Assembly: GCA_013368515.1 (NCBI GenBank)
Contig: JABWCI010000005.1
Location: 1-64,000, forward strand
DNA from: Candidatus Altimarinota bacterium
GTDB taxonomy: Bacteria > Patescibacteriota > Gracilibacteria > BD1-5 > UBA6164
Reading direction: 5' to 3'
Length of the DNA stretch: 64,000 nucleotides
Position numbers and translations under genes: made by a program
Part shown: positions 45,671 through 56,305 of the stretch, one piece after another
Position numbering within the stretch: position 1 is the first letter of the stretch
Layout: every line of letters begins with the position of its first letter
Notes under the pieces: generated by a model
Database searches by the model: none
What the model saw: the letters and a program-made list of their open reading frames with translations, nothing else
Told to the model about the DNA's origin: nothing

Positions 45671-46384
45671 ATGAGAAATGCAATATTATTTATAATATTT
45701 TTGATATTTTCATTTTTTATAAATGTAGTTTTTTACTATATTTCAGATGATTATAGGCTATTTTTAAAAAATATTAAAAATGATTCTAATATTTCTAAAA
45801 TTGATGATTCTTTTTTATCAATAAAAAATAATTTTTCAGATACACAGGATTCAACATCAATTACTAATGATTCAATAATTATAGATGAGATTGAAATAGA
45901 CGATAGTATAGAGTTAGTTAAAATAAATAACGAAAATGATAATATTTTTGATAAAAATACTAATAAAGTAGAAATAAAAAACTCAGTTAATCTTTGAAAA
46001 AATTATTTAGATATACTAAATAACTTTTCAAATTATAACTTTCAAGAGCTTGAATTGAATACAAACCTTTTTGATATAACAGATGAATATCCAGATAATT
46101 ATTTAGAGTATTATTCTCGTGATTTAACTTTATATTTTTTCCCAACAAAATCTTATAAAGAAGTTTATGATTTATTTTCTGTTTTAGAATTTGAACTTCC
46201 TTTTAAAATTAATCAAACAAATTCTTTTTGAGATAACTCTTTTTTTATAAATTTAAATCAAGATATAGTTGATAATTATATAAGAGTTGTTGTTAATCAC
46301 AAATGAGTTGCTTTTTGATTGAAAATTAAAAAAAATGAATATAATTCTATAAAAGAAAAACTTAATAATTTAAGAAATAACTAA
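45671..46384 (+). CDS. Hypothetical membrane-anchored protein
   Basis: 237 residues: one N-terminal helix ([21 protein letters not shown]), a disordered Asp/Asn/Ser-rich stretch (about 40-115) and a C-terminal globular domain ([38 protein letters not shown]). No family recognised. It lies between nusG and greA on the same strand. Confidence 0.65.
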
Positions 46385-46391
46385 AAAAAAA

Positions 46392-46868
46392 ATGTCAAAC
46401 AAAATATATTTAACAAAAGAAGGTTTATTAAAACTTCAAGAAGAATTAGAATTTCTAAAGACTACTAAAAGGGTAGAAATTGCTGCAAAATTAAAAGAAG
46501 CTATATCTTTTTGAGATTTATCAGAGAACTCAGAATATGAAGATGCTAGAAATGAACAAGCTCAAGTAGAACTTAGAATATTAGATCTAGAAGAACAATT
46601 AAAAAACTATGAATTAATTGAAGAATCTGGAGATAAGAAAAATAGAATTTGAATGTGATCTTTAGTAGAAATTAAAAATATTGAAACTAAAGAAGTTGAA
46701 AAATTTAAAATAGTTTGAGCTACTGAGTCAGATATATTGGCTGAATTACCAACTATTTCAAATGAATCTCCAGTTTGAAGCTCTCTTCTTTGAAAAAAAC
46801 AATGAGATAAAGTAGAAGTAAAAGCTATGTCTTGAACTTATCAATATGAAATAGTAAGTATAAAATAA
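46392..46868 (+). CDS. greA: Transcription elongation factor GreA
   Basis: Rescues backtracked RNA polymerase by stimulating transcript cleavage. The 158-residue product has the coiled-coil domain ([36 protein letters not shown] with the acidic tip) and a C-terminal FKBP-like domain ([13 protein letters not shown]). Eight bases after the preceding gene. Confidence 0.95.
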
Positions 46869-46878
46869 CAAATAAGCT

Positions 46879-47295
46879 ATGCAATATAACTTTTTTTATG
46901 AACATTTATTATTAATACCTGCAATTACTTTTGTAGTTACTGTATTTTTAAAATGAATCTTTGTTAAATTAAAAACTTGAAAAATAGATATATCAAGATC
47001 TCTTTGAAGTTGATGAATGCCTTCTGTTCATTCTTCAGTTGTAGTTTCTTTGACTACTGCAATTGCAATAAAATATTGAGTTAATCATGACTTATTTGCT
47101 ATTGCTATGACATTTACGGTAATTATTATATATGATGCTATAAATGTTAGATTTGAAGCATGACAACATGCTATAGCAATAAATGAGTCTCTTTGACATA
47201 AAAAATTTAAAGAATCATTATGACATCTTCCAAGTGAAGCTTTTGCTTGAAGTATATTATGAATCATTATTGCAACAATTATCTATTATATATAA
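46879..47295 (+). CDS. Divergent PAP2-family (DUF212) membrane protein
   Basis: A 138-residue membrane protein with the signature SGGMPSVHSSVVVSLTTAIA and IIIYDAINVRFEAGQHAIAIN, typical of the DUF212/acid phosphatase-related family. Catalysis of lipid-phosphate hydrolysis is suspected for this group but unproven. It closes the secE-greA run. Confidence 0.85.
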
Positions 47296-47329
47296 AAAAA
47301 AATGAAAACTTTCAAGTTTTCATTTTTTT
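47296..47329. terminator. Bidirectional terminator between the PAP2-like gene and glmS
   Basis: AAAAAATGAAAACT and its complement with loop TTCA; includes the glmS stop region. Confidence 0.85.
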
Positions 47330-49154
47330 ATTCAACAGTAACACTTTTTGCTAAATTTTGAGGTTTATCTATATCTTTTTTTAAGTTTTTAGCAACCTCA
47401 ACAGAAAATAACCATAAAGGTATCAAAGGTAAAAATGGCGTCAATATAGGATGAGTTTTAGGTATTTCTATTATATCATCATATATGTCTTTTGTAGTAT
47501 CTCAAGCAGTTATAACTCATAAAACAACTCAATCTCTTGCTTTTATTTCTTTTATATTTGAAATAGTTTTTTCTCTATTTATTCATTTTGGGTTTATAAC
47601 TATACAAGGGAAGTTTGGTCAAACTAAAGCTAGTGGACCATGTTTTAATTCTCAAGTAGAGTAACTTTCAGCATGTACATAACTTAATTCTTTTATTTTT
47701 AGTGAACATTCACAAGCTGTTCAGTAAACTAAATTTCTTCATAGATAGAAAAAATTATTATATTTACTATATTTATCTGCTAGTTTTTTATAGTGTTTTG
47801 TATTTTGTAATAATCATTCTAATTTTTCTTCAAGTTCATCAAGTTTTTCAATTATATTTTTTGCTTCACTTACTTGTAAATCTCTTTTTAATCACATAGA
47901 AAGAGACATAAGTAGTAAAACAGCCAGTTGAGCTACTACATTTTTAGTTGATGCAACTCAAATTTCCATTCATGAGTGTGTATAAAGTCACATATCACAC
48001 ATTCTAGCAATTGTACTTCAAACTACATTTACTATACCAAAAGTTAGACATCATTTTTCTTTTACCATTCTAACAGACTCTCTTACATCTGCAGTTTCTC
48101 ATGATTGAGACATAAAAATGTATAGAGTTTTTTTGTTTGGGATAAATGTTTCATAAAGAAATTCACTACTTACTCTTACTTCTGTTTTTATTCCGCTTAA
48201 TTCTTCAAACCAATTTTTTCAAACAACTCATGCAAAATAACTAGAACCAGATGCTATTATCTCTATATGTTTTATATCAAGAGAGTTAAGTTCTTCAAGA
48301 GTTTCATTATTTATAGTTTTAGTTTCAAAATTTATTCTTCATTTTAATGCATTTTTCAAAACTTGAGGGACTTCGTTTATTTCTTTTTGTGTAAATGTTT
48401 CAAATTTTCATTTATCAGCTAGTCACATATTGTCAGTTATAATTTCAGTTTCTTTATTTATTTTTTCTCAAGAAAGCGAATATACATCAAATTTTCCATC
48501 TTTAATTATAACTGTTTCTCTATCATCAAGAGTTGTAAATTCTGTTGCAACTTTTCAAAGTGCATTTATATCACTTGATAGAAAAATACCGTTTTCTCAA
48601 ACTCAAACAACCATTGGACTTCATAGTTTTGCTCATATTAAAACACTAGGATTTTCTCTATCAACAACAGCTATAGAATAAGCTCAAACTAGTTTTTTTA
48701 TTACTTTCTCTAGAGTTGTAACTATATTTCAATCAAATAATTTTTCTATAAGTTTAGCTATTACTTCAGTATCTGTTTGTCAGTAAAAGCTATATTTTTT
48801 TTCTAAGTCTTCTTTTAAACTCATGTAGTTTTCTATAATTCAATTATGAACTACATAAAATCTAGCATTTTCACTATGATGAGGATGTGTGTTTTCAAGT
48901 GTTACTTTACCATGAGTTGCCCATCTTGTATGGGCTATTCAACAATTATAATTATTATCTTTATTTTCTCTTTTTTCTACTTTTGTAGCTAGATTTGATA
49001 CTTTTCAAATAGCTTTTTCTAAAAATACTTCTCATTTTGAATTAACTCACATAACTCAAGCACTATCATATCATCTATATTCTAGTTTTCTTAGTCATTC
49101 AACTAGTAAATCTATAGAATTTTCTTTTCAATTATAAGCAAATATTCAACACAT
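47328..49154 (-). CDS. glmS: Glutamine-fructose-6-phosphate aminotransferase GlmS
   Basis: Makes glucosamine-6-phosphate, the entry to peptidoglycan and amino-sugar synthesis. The 608-residue product starts MCGIFAYNG (catalytic Cys after Met removal; the next Gly is TGA), has YRGYDSAG and the glutaminase loop ([13 protein letters not shown]). Two SIS domains follow ([24 protein letters not shown]) and the end KSVTVE is the typical C-terminus. No glmS ribozyme is apparent upstream. Confidence 0.95.
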
Positions 49155-49176
49155 AATTTATTTTTTAGAGATTAAA

Positions 49177-49557
49177 TTATGATTCAAATATATTGTCTAG
49201 CTCCTGTTTTGTCAATTTTAAAAAATAGTCTTTGTTATCTAAATCATCACAAGAAAATGTCTTGTTTTCACCTATAAATACAATAACTCTAGACTCACAA
49301 AAATGGTGAAAAATTTTCTTTATTTCTTTATTGTTTCAGTAATTTGAATAAAAACTATGTAGGGCTATGTGATTACAATTTAAAAGTAGGGAAATACTTC
49401 TCCATGATTTTTTTTGAAGAGTATGATAAAAAAGAGCTTTTATAAAAATAATTGGAGTTATTGTCCTAGGAACGAAACCGATTTTTTTAAAAACTCTTGC
49501 TACATAGTTGTAGTCTTTTGTAGTTATTTTATTTATTCTTATTAACCAGATAATCAA
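49177..49557 (-). CDS. Hypothetical protein, possibly derived from an IS5-type transposase N-terminus
   Basis: A 126-residue protein opening at TTG (49557), with no ATG in frame. The segment FYHTLQKKSWRSISLLLNC then HIALHSFYSNYGNNKEIKKIF recalls the N-terminal helix-turn-helix part of IS5/IS1182-like transposases. No catalytic DDE part, terminal inverted repeats or target duplication is visible, so a domesticated remnant or chance similarity are both possible. It lies 22 bases upstream of glmS on the same strand. Confidence 0.45.
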
Positions 49558-49603
49558 AAAATTAATAAAATATATTTATTATTATAATAATATATACAAA
49601 AAC

Positions 49604-49635
49604 AAAAAAAGATAGTTTTAAAACTATCTTTTTTT
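49604..49635 (-). terminator. Terminator after the 49639 gene
   Basis: A 32-bp perfect palindrome (core GATAGTTTTAAAACTATC) with T residues on the minus strand. Confidence 0.75.
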
Positions 49636-49638
49636 AAA

Positions 49639-50097
49639 TTATACTCTTATTTTAGTTACTTTTTCACCAAATTTCATGCATTTACTAGTTATACATTTAC
49701 CAGTTATTCAAGCAAAAAATGGTAACAATCACATAAAAAATACAAGTGAATCTACATCTAGATTTGGACCTTCAACTATTTTTGAAGATATGTAAAATAA
49801 AGATATACCAAATATTATTTGAACTATTCTCATAATAGATTTTTTTGCAACACATATATTAGTTGCTCACATAATTACAGGAACTATTCATATAGCTATT
49901 ATAAAATAAGTTATGTAAGTTAAAGTATTTTCACTAACTTCTTGCCAGAAAAACACATTTTCTAAAGTATTTGGATTTTCTTGAATAAAAAAATTATAGT
50001 ACATAGCACTCATATATATAAGTCAAAACAATATTCTACCTATAATTATAGTTTTATCACTTGGTCTTTTTTGTAAAAATTTTATAAATCAAAGCAT
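49639..50097 (-). CDS. Hypothetical membrane protein
   Basis: A 152-residue protein with four hydrophobic segments (IIIGRILFGLIYMSAMYY; YITYFIIAIGIVPVIMG; IVQIIFGISLFYI; VFFMGLLPFFAGITG). The cysteines in CITSKCMKF and ICVAKK are the only notable residues. It faces tRNA-Gln. No family recognised. Confidence 0.6.
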
Positions 50098-50164
50098 TTT
50101 TTATTAATTAACAATTAAAATCTCTTTTATATTAAAAAAAGTATAAAAAAAAGCAAAATTAATT

Positions 50165-50191
50165 TTGACTTTTTATTTTTTTTTATATAAT
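50165..50191 (+). promoter_or_regulatory. Putative promoter of tRNA-Gln
   Basis: TTGACT (50165-50170), 15 bases, TATAAT (50186-50191), about 28 bases before the tRNA 5' end. Confidence 0.5.
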
Positions 50192-50219
50192 ACACAAGCT
50201 TTATTAATAAAGTATATAT

Positions 50220-50294
50220 TGGGAATTAGCCAAATGGTAAGGCAGCGGACTTTGACTCCGTCATTTGGGGGTTCGAGCCCCTCATTCCCAGCCA
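50220..50294 (+). tRNA. tRNA-Gln (anticodon TTG), CCA encoded
   Basis: Cloverleaf by eye: acceptor TGGGAAT / ATTCCCA, discriminator G, encoded CCA. Anticodon arm GCGGA / TCCGT with loop CTTTGAC, anticodon TTG reading CAA. T arm GGGGG TTCGAGC CCCTC. Glutamine is the expected identity for this acceptor. UUG-anticodon tRNA-Gln is a substrate of MnmA, encoded at 34460. Confidence 0.9.
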
Positions 50295-50305
50295 TTAACT
50301 ATTAT

Positions 50306-50360
50306 TTGCGACGATAGAATTGAGTCGGAAAGATAGTTACATCGAGCAATAGCGAGATGC
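50306..50360 (+). repeat. Conserved element downstream of tRNA-Gln (copy A)
   Basis: About 55 bases sharing a core (GAGTCGGAA, AGTTA, ATCGA, GAGATG) with 62841-62900 on the minus strand, downstream of tRNA-Leu. TTGC-GA-CGAT and ATCG-A-GCAA can pair to enclose the core. It is richer in G+C than its surroundings. Possibly a structured RNA or processing signal. The rest of the 50361-50547 gap holds an imperfect AT hairpin (GAATAATTAA / TTAATTATTC) and no gene. Confidence 0.55.
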
Positions 50361-50547
50361 ATACAATTAATATAATAAATAATGAGTAGGGAATAATTAA
50401 AATTATTAATTATTCAATGTTTATTATTTTAAGACTTAAGAAATGAGAAAAATTAGGGTTTTTGTTTTTTAAGTTTTAAACTTAAAAATACTAAAGCACT
50501 TGCAGGAGCTTAGTAAAAAATAATTTATTTTTTAATATTAAGATAAC

Positions 50548-50859
50548 ATGTTAGCTGTTATAGAATTAGGAGGAAATCAATTTATCGTTAGAAAAGGTGA
50601 TATGATTGATGTAAAAAAATTAGATAAAGAAGTTAATTCAAATTTTTCAGTTGAAGCAATGCTTGTTTCAGATGAAGATGGTACTTCATTAAAAGTAGGT
50701 ACTCCTCTTGTATCTGGTTCAAAAGTTGAATTAAAAGTTGTTGAACAATTTAAAGGTGAAAAAGTTAGAGTATTTAAAATGAAATCTAAAAAAAGATATA
50801 TGAAAAATACTGGGTTTAGAGCTCATTTAACTAAATTAGAAGTAGTATCAGTTGCTTAA
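50548..50859 (+). CDS. rplU: 50S ribosomal protein bL21
   Basis: Large-subunit protein, 103 residues. MLAVIELGGNQFIVRKGDMIDV and FKMKSKKRYMKNTGFRAHLTKLEV match the family. Two of its Gly codons near the start are GGA/GGT; no TGA is present in the gene. It is followed by a terminator; rpmA is not next to it, contrary to the common rplU-rpmA order. Confidence 0.95.
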   Translation: MLAVIELGGNQFIVRKGDMIDVKKLDKEVNSNFSVEAMLVSDEDGTSLKVGTPLVSGSKVELKVVEQFKGEKVRVFKMKSKKRYMKNTGFRAHLTKLEVVSVA

Positions 50860-50870
50860 AAAAACATTTG

Positions 50871-50920
50871 AAAAATCTTATTTTATGGATATAATACCCC
50901 TACAAAATAAGATTTTTTTT
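50871..50920 (+). terminator. Terminator after rplU
   Basis: A 14-bp stem AAAAATCTTATTTT / AAAATAAGATTTTT with an unusually long 19-base loop, then T residues. Confidence 0.7.
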
Positions 50921-51009
50921 ATGTTCAATAGGATTATTTTATTACTATAAAATAATTAAAAGAATGAGATTTTCATAAGTCTTTTCTATTTATTATTTAA
51001 AAAAATATT

Positions 51010-52182
51010 TTGGTAAATACTGAAAATAGAGTTAATATAAAAGCTCGTATCGATAGACATCTAAGAATAGTAAAAAAAGAGAATTGATTTAAAACCAATT
51101 CTTTAAATGAAAATAGATATTCAAATGCAATATACTTTGTATTAATATTTGTAATATTTGTTTTTCCACTTTATCCATCATTAGCGTCTTTTGTTTATAA
51201 TAATTCAAGTTATGATTTCTATAGATGAAATATAGATGAATCATCAATCATAGAAGCTTATACTATATGAGAATCTGAAGATTGAGAACAATATTGATTA
51301 CCTGTTATTGAAACTACAGATTCATTTTTATCTGTTAATACTATTTTAAATGATAATAGAGATTTAGCTTGAACTAATGAAATTATTAGTTATGAGGTAA
51401 AACCATGAGATTCATTTTCTAGTATATCTTATGAATTTTGAGTAAATACAAATTCTATATTATGGGCTAATAATTTTGAGAAAAATCATGTTTTAAGACC
51501 AGGTCAATTTATAAAAATACCTCCTGTTTCTTGATTATTACATACTGTATGATCTTGAGATACTATTTCATCAATAGCAAAAAAATATGAGATTGAAGAA
51601 ACAAAAATAATGAATCAAAATTTATTATCATCAAATTCTACAATTAAAATCTGAGATGTTTTAGTTATTCCATGAGCAATTAAAAAAGCTCCACCTCCAG
51701 TAATTAAACCTGTTACTACTCCTACTAAGATTTCTAATAATTGAAAAAATACTACTCCTACAAAAATAAATAATAATGTATGATGATATAGTTTTGCCAG
51801 TCAAGCTAATAGTCAAATAGTTTCATCTCAATGAAGTTATAAACTTGTACGGAGAGCTCCAAAACATACTTTCTATTGGTGAAATTGTACATGGTATGTT
51901 GCTCAATATAAAAATGTAACTTGGTGATGAAATGCAAATGAATGGATTTCTAATGCTAGAGCAAAATGAGTTTCTACTTGATCTACTCCTAAATTATGAT
52001 CTATAGTTCAATTTACTTGAACTTGATATAATCCTAGATATGGTCATGTATGAATAGTAATGGAAATAAAATCTGATCATATAATTGTTTCAGATATGAA
52101 TTATAGAAAATTAAATGAAGTTACTTATAGAAAAGTTCCATTAAGTGATAGAAGTATAGATTGATATATATATGTAGATTAA
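51010..52182 (+). CDS. LysM-CHAP peptidoglycan hydrolase, membrane anchored (TTG start)
   Basis: A 390-residue cell-wall hydrolase. The only usable start after an upstream in-frame stop is TTG. A basic cytoplasmic head is followed by one membrane helix (IYFVLIFVIFVFPLYPSLAS). Two LysM-like segments follow (YEVKPGDSFSSISYEFG; HTVGSGDTISSIAKKYEI), then a Pro/Thr linker. The CHAP domain has GNCTWYVAQYKNVTWGG (catalytic Cys) and YGHVGIVMEI (His). It could remodel its own wall or attack a partner's. Confidence 0.88.
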
Positions 52183-52220
52183 AATAAAAAAATCCAAAAT
52201 TATTTGGATTTTTTTATTTT
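52181..52220. terminator. Bidirectional terminator at 52.2 kb
   Basis: 18-base perfect arms with loop ATTA; both stop codons overlap it. Confidence 0.85.
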
Positions 52221-53074
52221 CTCATAGCATTACTTATCTTGTAAGATACTTGATTTATAGGATTTAATGTTTTATGTATAGCCTCTCTTAAAAGTATATA
52301 ATCTTCTCTTAAAAGTTCTAATAAAATATGAACTGTTATATTATTTTCATATTCAGAATATGCTTTAAAAGCAACGGGGAAAGCCTTGTTTGTATCTGAT
52401 ATTTCTTTTTCAATTTCTTTCTTCTTATTTGCTACTTTTTTTACAACTTCATTTATTCATTTTGCATTTTCAGTATTATTTTTTGTTTCTTCATCAAGAT
52501 TTATATTATTTTGATTTATTTCTTTTAAATATTCTAAGTAAAAATTATATTTACAATATTCATATGTTACTTGTTTTAGAACAGATTTTTTAATAATTCA
52601 ATTATTTTTTTCTCAAGTAATTTTACATTTATTACTTGTTTCAATTATTTTTTTCTCAATTTCATTTATTTTATAATTTAGTTTATTTTGTAATCTTCAA
52701 TTTAATTTTGGATTTTTTGTTATCAAATCTTCTTTTATTAATTTTAGACTTCTATAATAAACTATATTTGTAGCACATCAATATATATCATCCATATTTT
52801 TTCTATATTGGTCCTTTCAAACACTTAATGATTTGTTTATATCAATTCATCAGTTATCGTAGTTTTTGAATTGATTATCATTATCGATTAGATAAATCAT
52901 TTCAGAACTATTATCATTTATTTTATATTCACTACAAAATAATGAAACTCTTTCCTGATATAAATCATATCATTTTTTGTCAGATAATGTCTGAACTTCA
53001 TCTCAAAAAGCACTATTAATATTTATTATTATACTAAATATTATTCAAAATATTATAATTTTATTTTTTTTCAT
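52214..53074 (-). CDS. Secreted coiled-coil protein, unknown
   Basis: A 286-residue protein with a signal peptide (NKIIIFGIIFSIIININSAFG). The mature part is helical and Lys/Asn-rich, with four cysteines (LFCSEY; YGCATN; NKCKI; YCKYN) that could form disulphides. No family recognised. It starts 2 bases after the 53077 gene on the same strand, so both are probably one operon. Confidence 0.6.
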
Positions 53075-53076
53075 TT

Positions 53077-53643
53077 TTAAAATATTTTAATTAAATTATT
53101 TTCCTTTATAACATCTTTATTTCATATTTTTTTTATGATTTTATATCTCTTAAACTTAGTTTCAAAATTGTTTTCAGATATTATATCTATATTTGAGTAA
53201 CCTCATAAGTTTTTTATATAAATTTCACCAATTCAACTTACAAAAGTTTCTTTATCATTAATTATTCAATTTATAGTTATATCATTATTATTAATATAAT
53301 ATATTGGGCTTCAGTAATTTATTTTTATAGTTACATTTCAATTTATTGTAGTTTTAATATATATTTCTTCATTTTCTTTTAGTCATGTTTTATAATAATT
53401 ACTTTTTTCAAAAATTATTACTTCATTTCATTTTAATTCGATTTTTTCAAAATTATTATTCTCTATAGCTTCTATTATTTTATTATTTATATTATTATTA
53501 GTTATTATTTTTTCTTTTAGTTCACTATTTTCTTTTAGATTTTTAGCTATTTGTGAACTTATAGAAAGAAAGCTTATTCAAATAATCAAACTTAAGAAAA
53601 TAGACCATAAAAGTATATAGGCATTTTTTTGTATTTTTTGCAT
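53077..53643 (-). CDS. PilX-like membrane-anchored protein
   Basis: A 188-residue protein whose start (KNAYILLWSIFLSLIIGISFL) resembles PilX/GspK-type pseudopilins with a basic head and a long hydrophobic helix; no strong Glu5 prepilin motif. A coil (LKENSELKEKIITNNN) and a C-terminal beta-rich domain follow. Divergent from the third PilB-like gene, which supports a pilus role. Confidence 0.55.
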
Positions 53644-53703
53644 AAAATAAATAATTATGATAGAATTATCTAAATTATATTTATTACTTTGAAAATACAA
53701 GTT

Positions 53704-55023
53704 ATGGTTGTTAAAAAAGATGAAAATACAACTGATAAAAATATCCAAGAAGAGTTAAAAGATGAGATACTTTCAAAAGAACAAAAAAAAGAGTATCATT
53801 CTTTAAAGTTTTCTAAAATAGAAAATCAAGTAAAACAAAGTTTGAAGGAACAAAAAACAGATGATACATTAAGAGATATAACTATTTGAGCATTAGTACT
53901 TGGTAGTAGTGATATACATTATGAAAGTTTTGTAGATTATGTTGTAGTTAGGTTTAGAATAGACTGAGTTTTAGTTGATATATTTAAAATTTCTCATAAA
54001 GAATATAAATTAATTCTTGAAAGATTAAAATATGCTTCTTGACTTAAACTAAATATAACAGATATCCCTCAAGATGGTAAATATTCTATGATAATTGAAT
54101 CTAGAGACATTGATGTAAGAATATCAACACTTCCTGTTTGAGAATCAGAAAATGTAGTTTGTAGAATACTAGATAATTCAAAGTCAATTATAGATTTTGA
54201 TGATTTATGATTTTTTTGGACTACTAAAAGATTTTTAGAAAAATCAATATCAAAGAAAAATGGTATGGTTTTAGTTACATGACCAACTGGTTCTGGTAAA
54301 ACTACAACTTTGTATACTATTTTATCAAAATTAAACACTAGAGATAAAAAAATAATTACTTTAGAAGATCCAATAGAATATACTATGGATTGAGTTATAC
54401 AATCAGAAGTAAATGAGAAAAAATGATTTACTTTTCATTCTTGATTAAGAGCTGTTTTGAGACAGGATCCTGATATAATAATGGTTTGAGAAATAAGAGA
54501 TTTAGAAACATTAGAAACTGCTACTCAAGCAAGTTTAACATGACATTTGGTATTATCAACATTGCATACTAAATCAGCAGCTGAAACTTTAGATAGGATT
54601 ATAAATATGTGATTAAAACCATATATTATAGCTTCTGCTCTTGATACAATAGTTGCCCAAAGGCTTGTTAGAAAAATATGTCCACATTGTAAAAGAGAAA
54701 AAGAAAAAACTCCAGAAGAACAAGCAATTGTTGAAGCAATGATGAAAGATATAGGTATGAGTATAAGACCAGCTAAAAATATAAAACTTTATGAATGAGC
54801 AGGTTGTGAAAAATGTAATCATAGTTGATATAGTTGAAGAATAGGTATATATGAAATTATTTCTTTAAATCATAAACTTAGAGACATGATTAGAGAATGA
54901 GCAACAGCTGAAGAAATAATTGCTGAATCTAGAAATTGAGATTTAATAACAATGAAAGAAGATTGAATATTAAAAGCTATAAAGGGTTACACTACAATAG
55001 AAGAGATTTTAAGAGTAATTTAA
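53704..55023 (+). CDS. PilB/GspE-family ATPase, copy 3
   Basis: A 439-residue ATPase. After a charged N-terminus of about 60 residues come [18 protein letters not shown], Walker [11 protein letters not shown], Asp box [30 protein letters not shown] and the Cys4 site (ICPHCKRE ... [15 protein letters not shown]). I chose ATG 53704; TTG 53689 is also in frame. It is divergent from two membrane proteins, one PilX-like. Confidence 0.88.
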
Positions 55024-55036
55024 AAATAAGAATAAT

Positions 55037-55507
55037 ATAAATAGACAAAATAATTTAGCTATACTAGCTCAAAAAGAGAGAGAAATAAATTCTAGAATAC
55101 AAGAAGAATTATCACAAAAAAACTCACTTATTATTCAAATAATTGATTATACTGATAAAGAAAAAGAAAAAATAGATGATTTTATGCAGCATGTTCATAG
55201 AGTAGATGATTTGATAAAAGCATGACAATGATTTGCAAATAGTGTACAATATAATATGTTTGTTTTATGATATAATGAGTTATCTACAAGAACAAAAAAT
55301 CATTTTAAAGAAATATTTAGAGAGTTTAGATTAAAATATTTGCTTGAAAAAATATCAAAAAATTTAGTTAATTTCAGATGACCAAAAAATGCTTTAAACA
55401 ATTATTTTAGTGAATTAAAAGATGATTATCCAGATTTTGATTTACAATATTTTTATCAAACTTTTCCTAATTCTAAAGTCATATTAGATAAGATATTAAA
55501 AAAGTAG
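55037..55507 (+). CDS. Hypothetical helical protein with no ordinary start codon
   Basis: The frame is open from 55019 to a TAG at 55507. No ATG, GTG or TTG occurs before an internal ATG at 55184; ATA at 55037 is used here only as a marker. The product is helical (LAQKEREINSRIQEELSQK; FMQHVHRVDDLIKAGQGF) and the reading frame is conserved in codon style. It begins right after pilB copy 3, so coupling or a non-canonical start is possible. An upstream indel is the alternative. Confidence 0.55.
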
Positions 55508-55536
55508 AAAATTAATTTTCTACTTTTTTAATATCT
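55491..55536. terminator. 46-bp palindromic bidirectional terminator that codes for both gene ends
   Basis: Perfect inverted repeat with no spacer, centred at 55513/55514. Both flanking genes take their last codons from it and end in ILKK-stop. Confidence 0.85.
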
Positions 55537-56197
55537 CATTTATTTTTATAAAATATCATGCTTTTTCTTTTTCATCAACCTCTACAATTATTCATAAAAT
55601 TTCATTTTTTTCGTTTATAACTATACCTCATGAATTTCAATCTTGAAAAATTATATCAGTTTTTATTTTATTATTATCTATCTCAAGTATAGTTCATGAT
55701 TTTTTTTCTAGATTATGTCAATCTTTTGAGAAACTATAACTATGTATTTTTTCTCACACTTTTACATCGTTTCAGGCTTTTATCTTTCTAAAATTGCCAA
55801 AACTTGTTTGTATCTCTATTTTTGCAAGATCATTAATATCATCTTTGAAAACTAGTTTTCATAAATAAGTTTTTCATCAATTTATATCTATTATTTCATA
55901 TGTACTTTTTTCATTATTAACTCAATGAGCTACTGTTAAAATAGTTTTTTTATCTATAAAAAAACCAGAAAATATGTTTTTATCTAGATTTCAATCATAT
56001 TTTAATATTCATACTGGATTTACACTATTTTTTATTATTTCAGGTTTTTTAATTATTTTTATGGTATTTGTTTCGGCAAAGTTTATTTTATTTTCTCACT
56101 GAAAATAGAATACAATGTAAATTATTAAAAATCATAATCATAATATGAGATTAAAGATTAGTGAAATAATCACAATTTTTTTTTGTATATTTTCCAT
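55520..56197 (-). CDS. Membrane-anchored trypsin-like serine protease
   Basis: A 225-residue protein with one N-terminal helix (IVIISLIFNLILGLGFLIIYI) and a chymotrypsin-fold domain. The catalytic triad is visible: His in ILTVAHGVNNE, Asp in DINDLAKIEI, Ser in DGNSGGIVIN. GlySerGly-type environment is right; PDZ domains of HtrA are lacking. The active site would face outside the membrane. Confidence 0.82.
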
Positions 56198-56305
56198 TTT
56201 TAAAATTATTTTTATGTAAATATTTAAAATATTAACTTTAAAATAAATATTTGCAATAGTTTAAAAAAATAATAATATTTATATATTAAAATTTAATTTA
56301 AAAAA

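Noticed and set aside
49336-49557. Intact insertion sequence
   Set aside because: Only a weak N-terminal transposase likeness; no DDE domain, terminal inverted repeats or target duplication.
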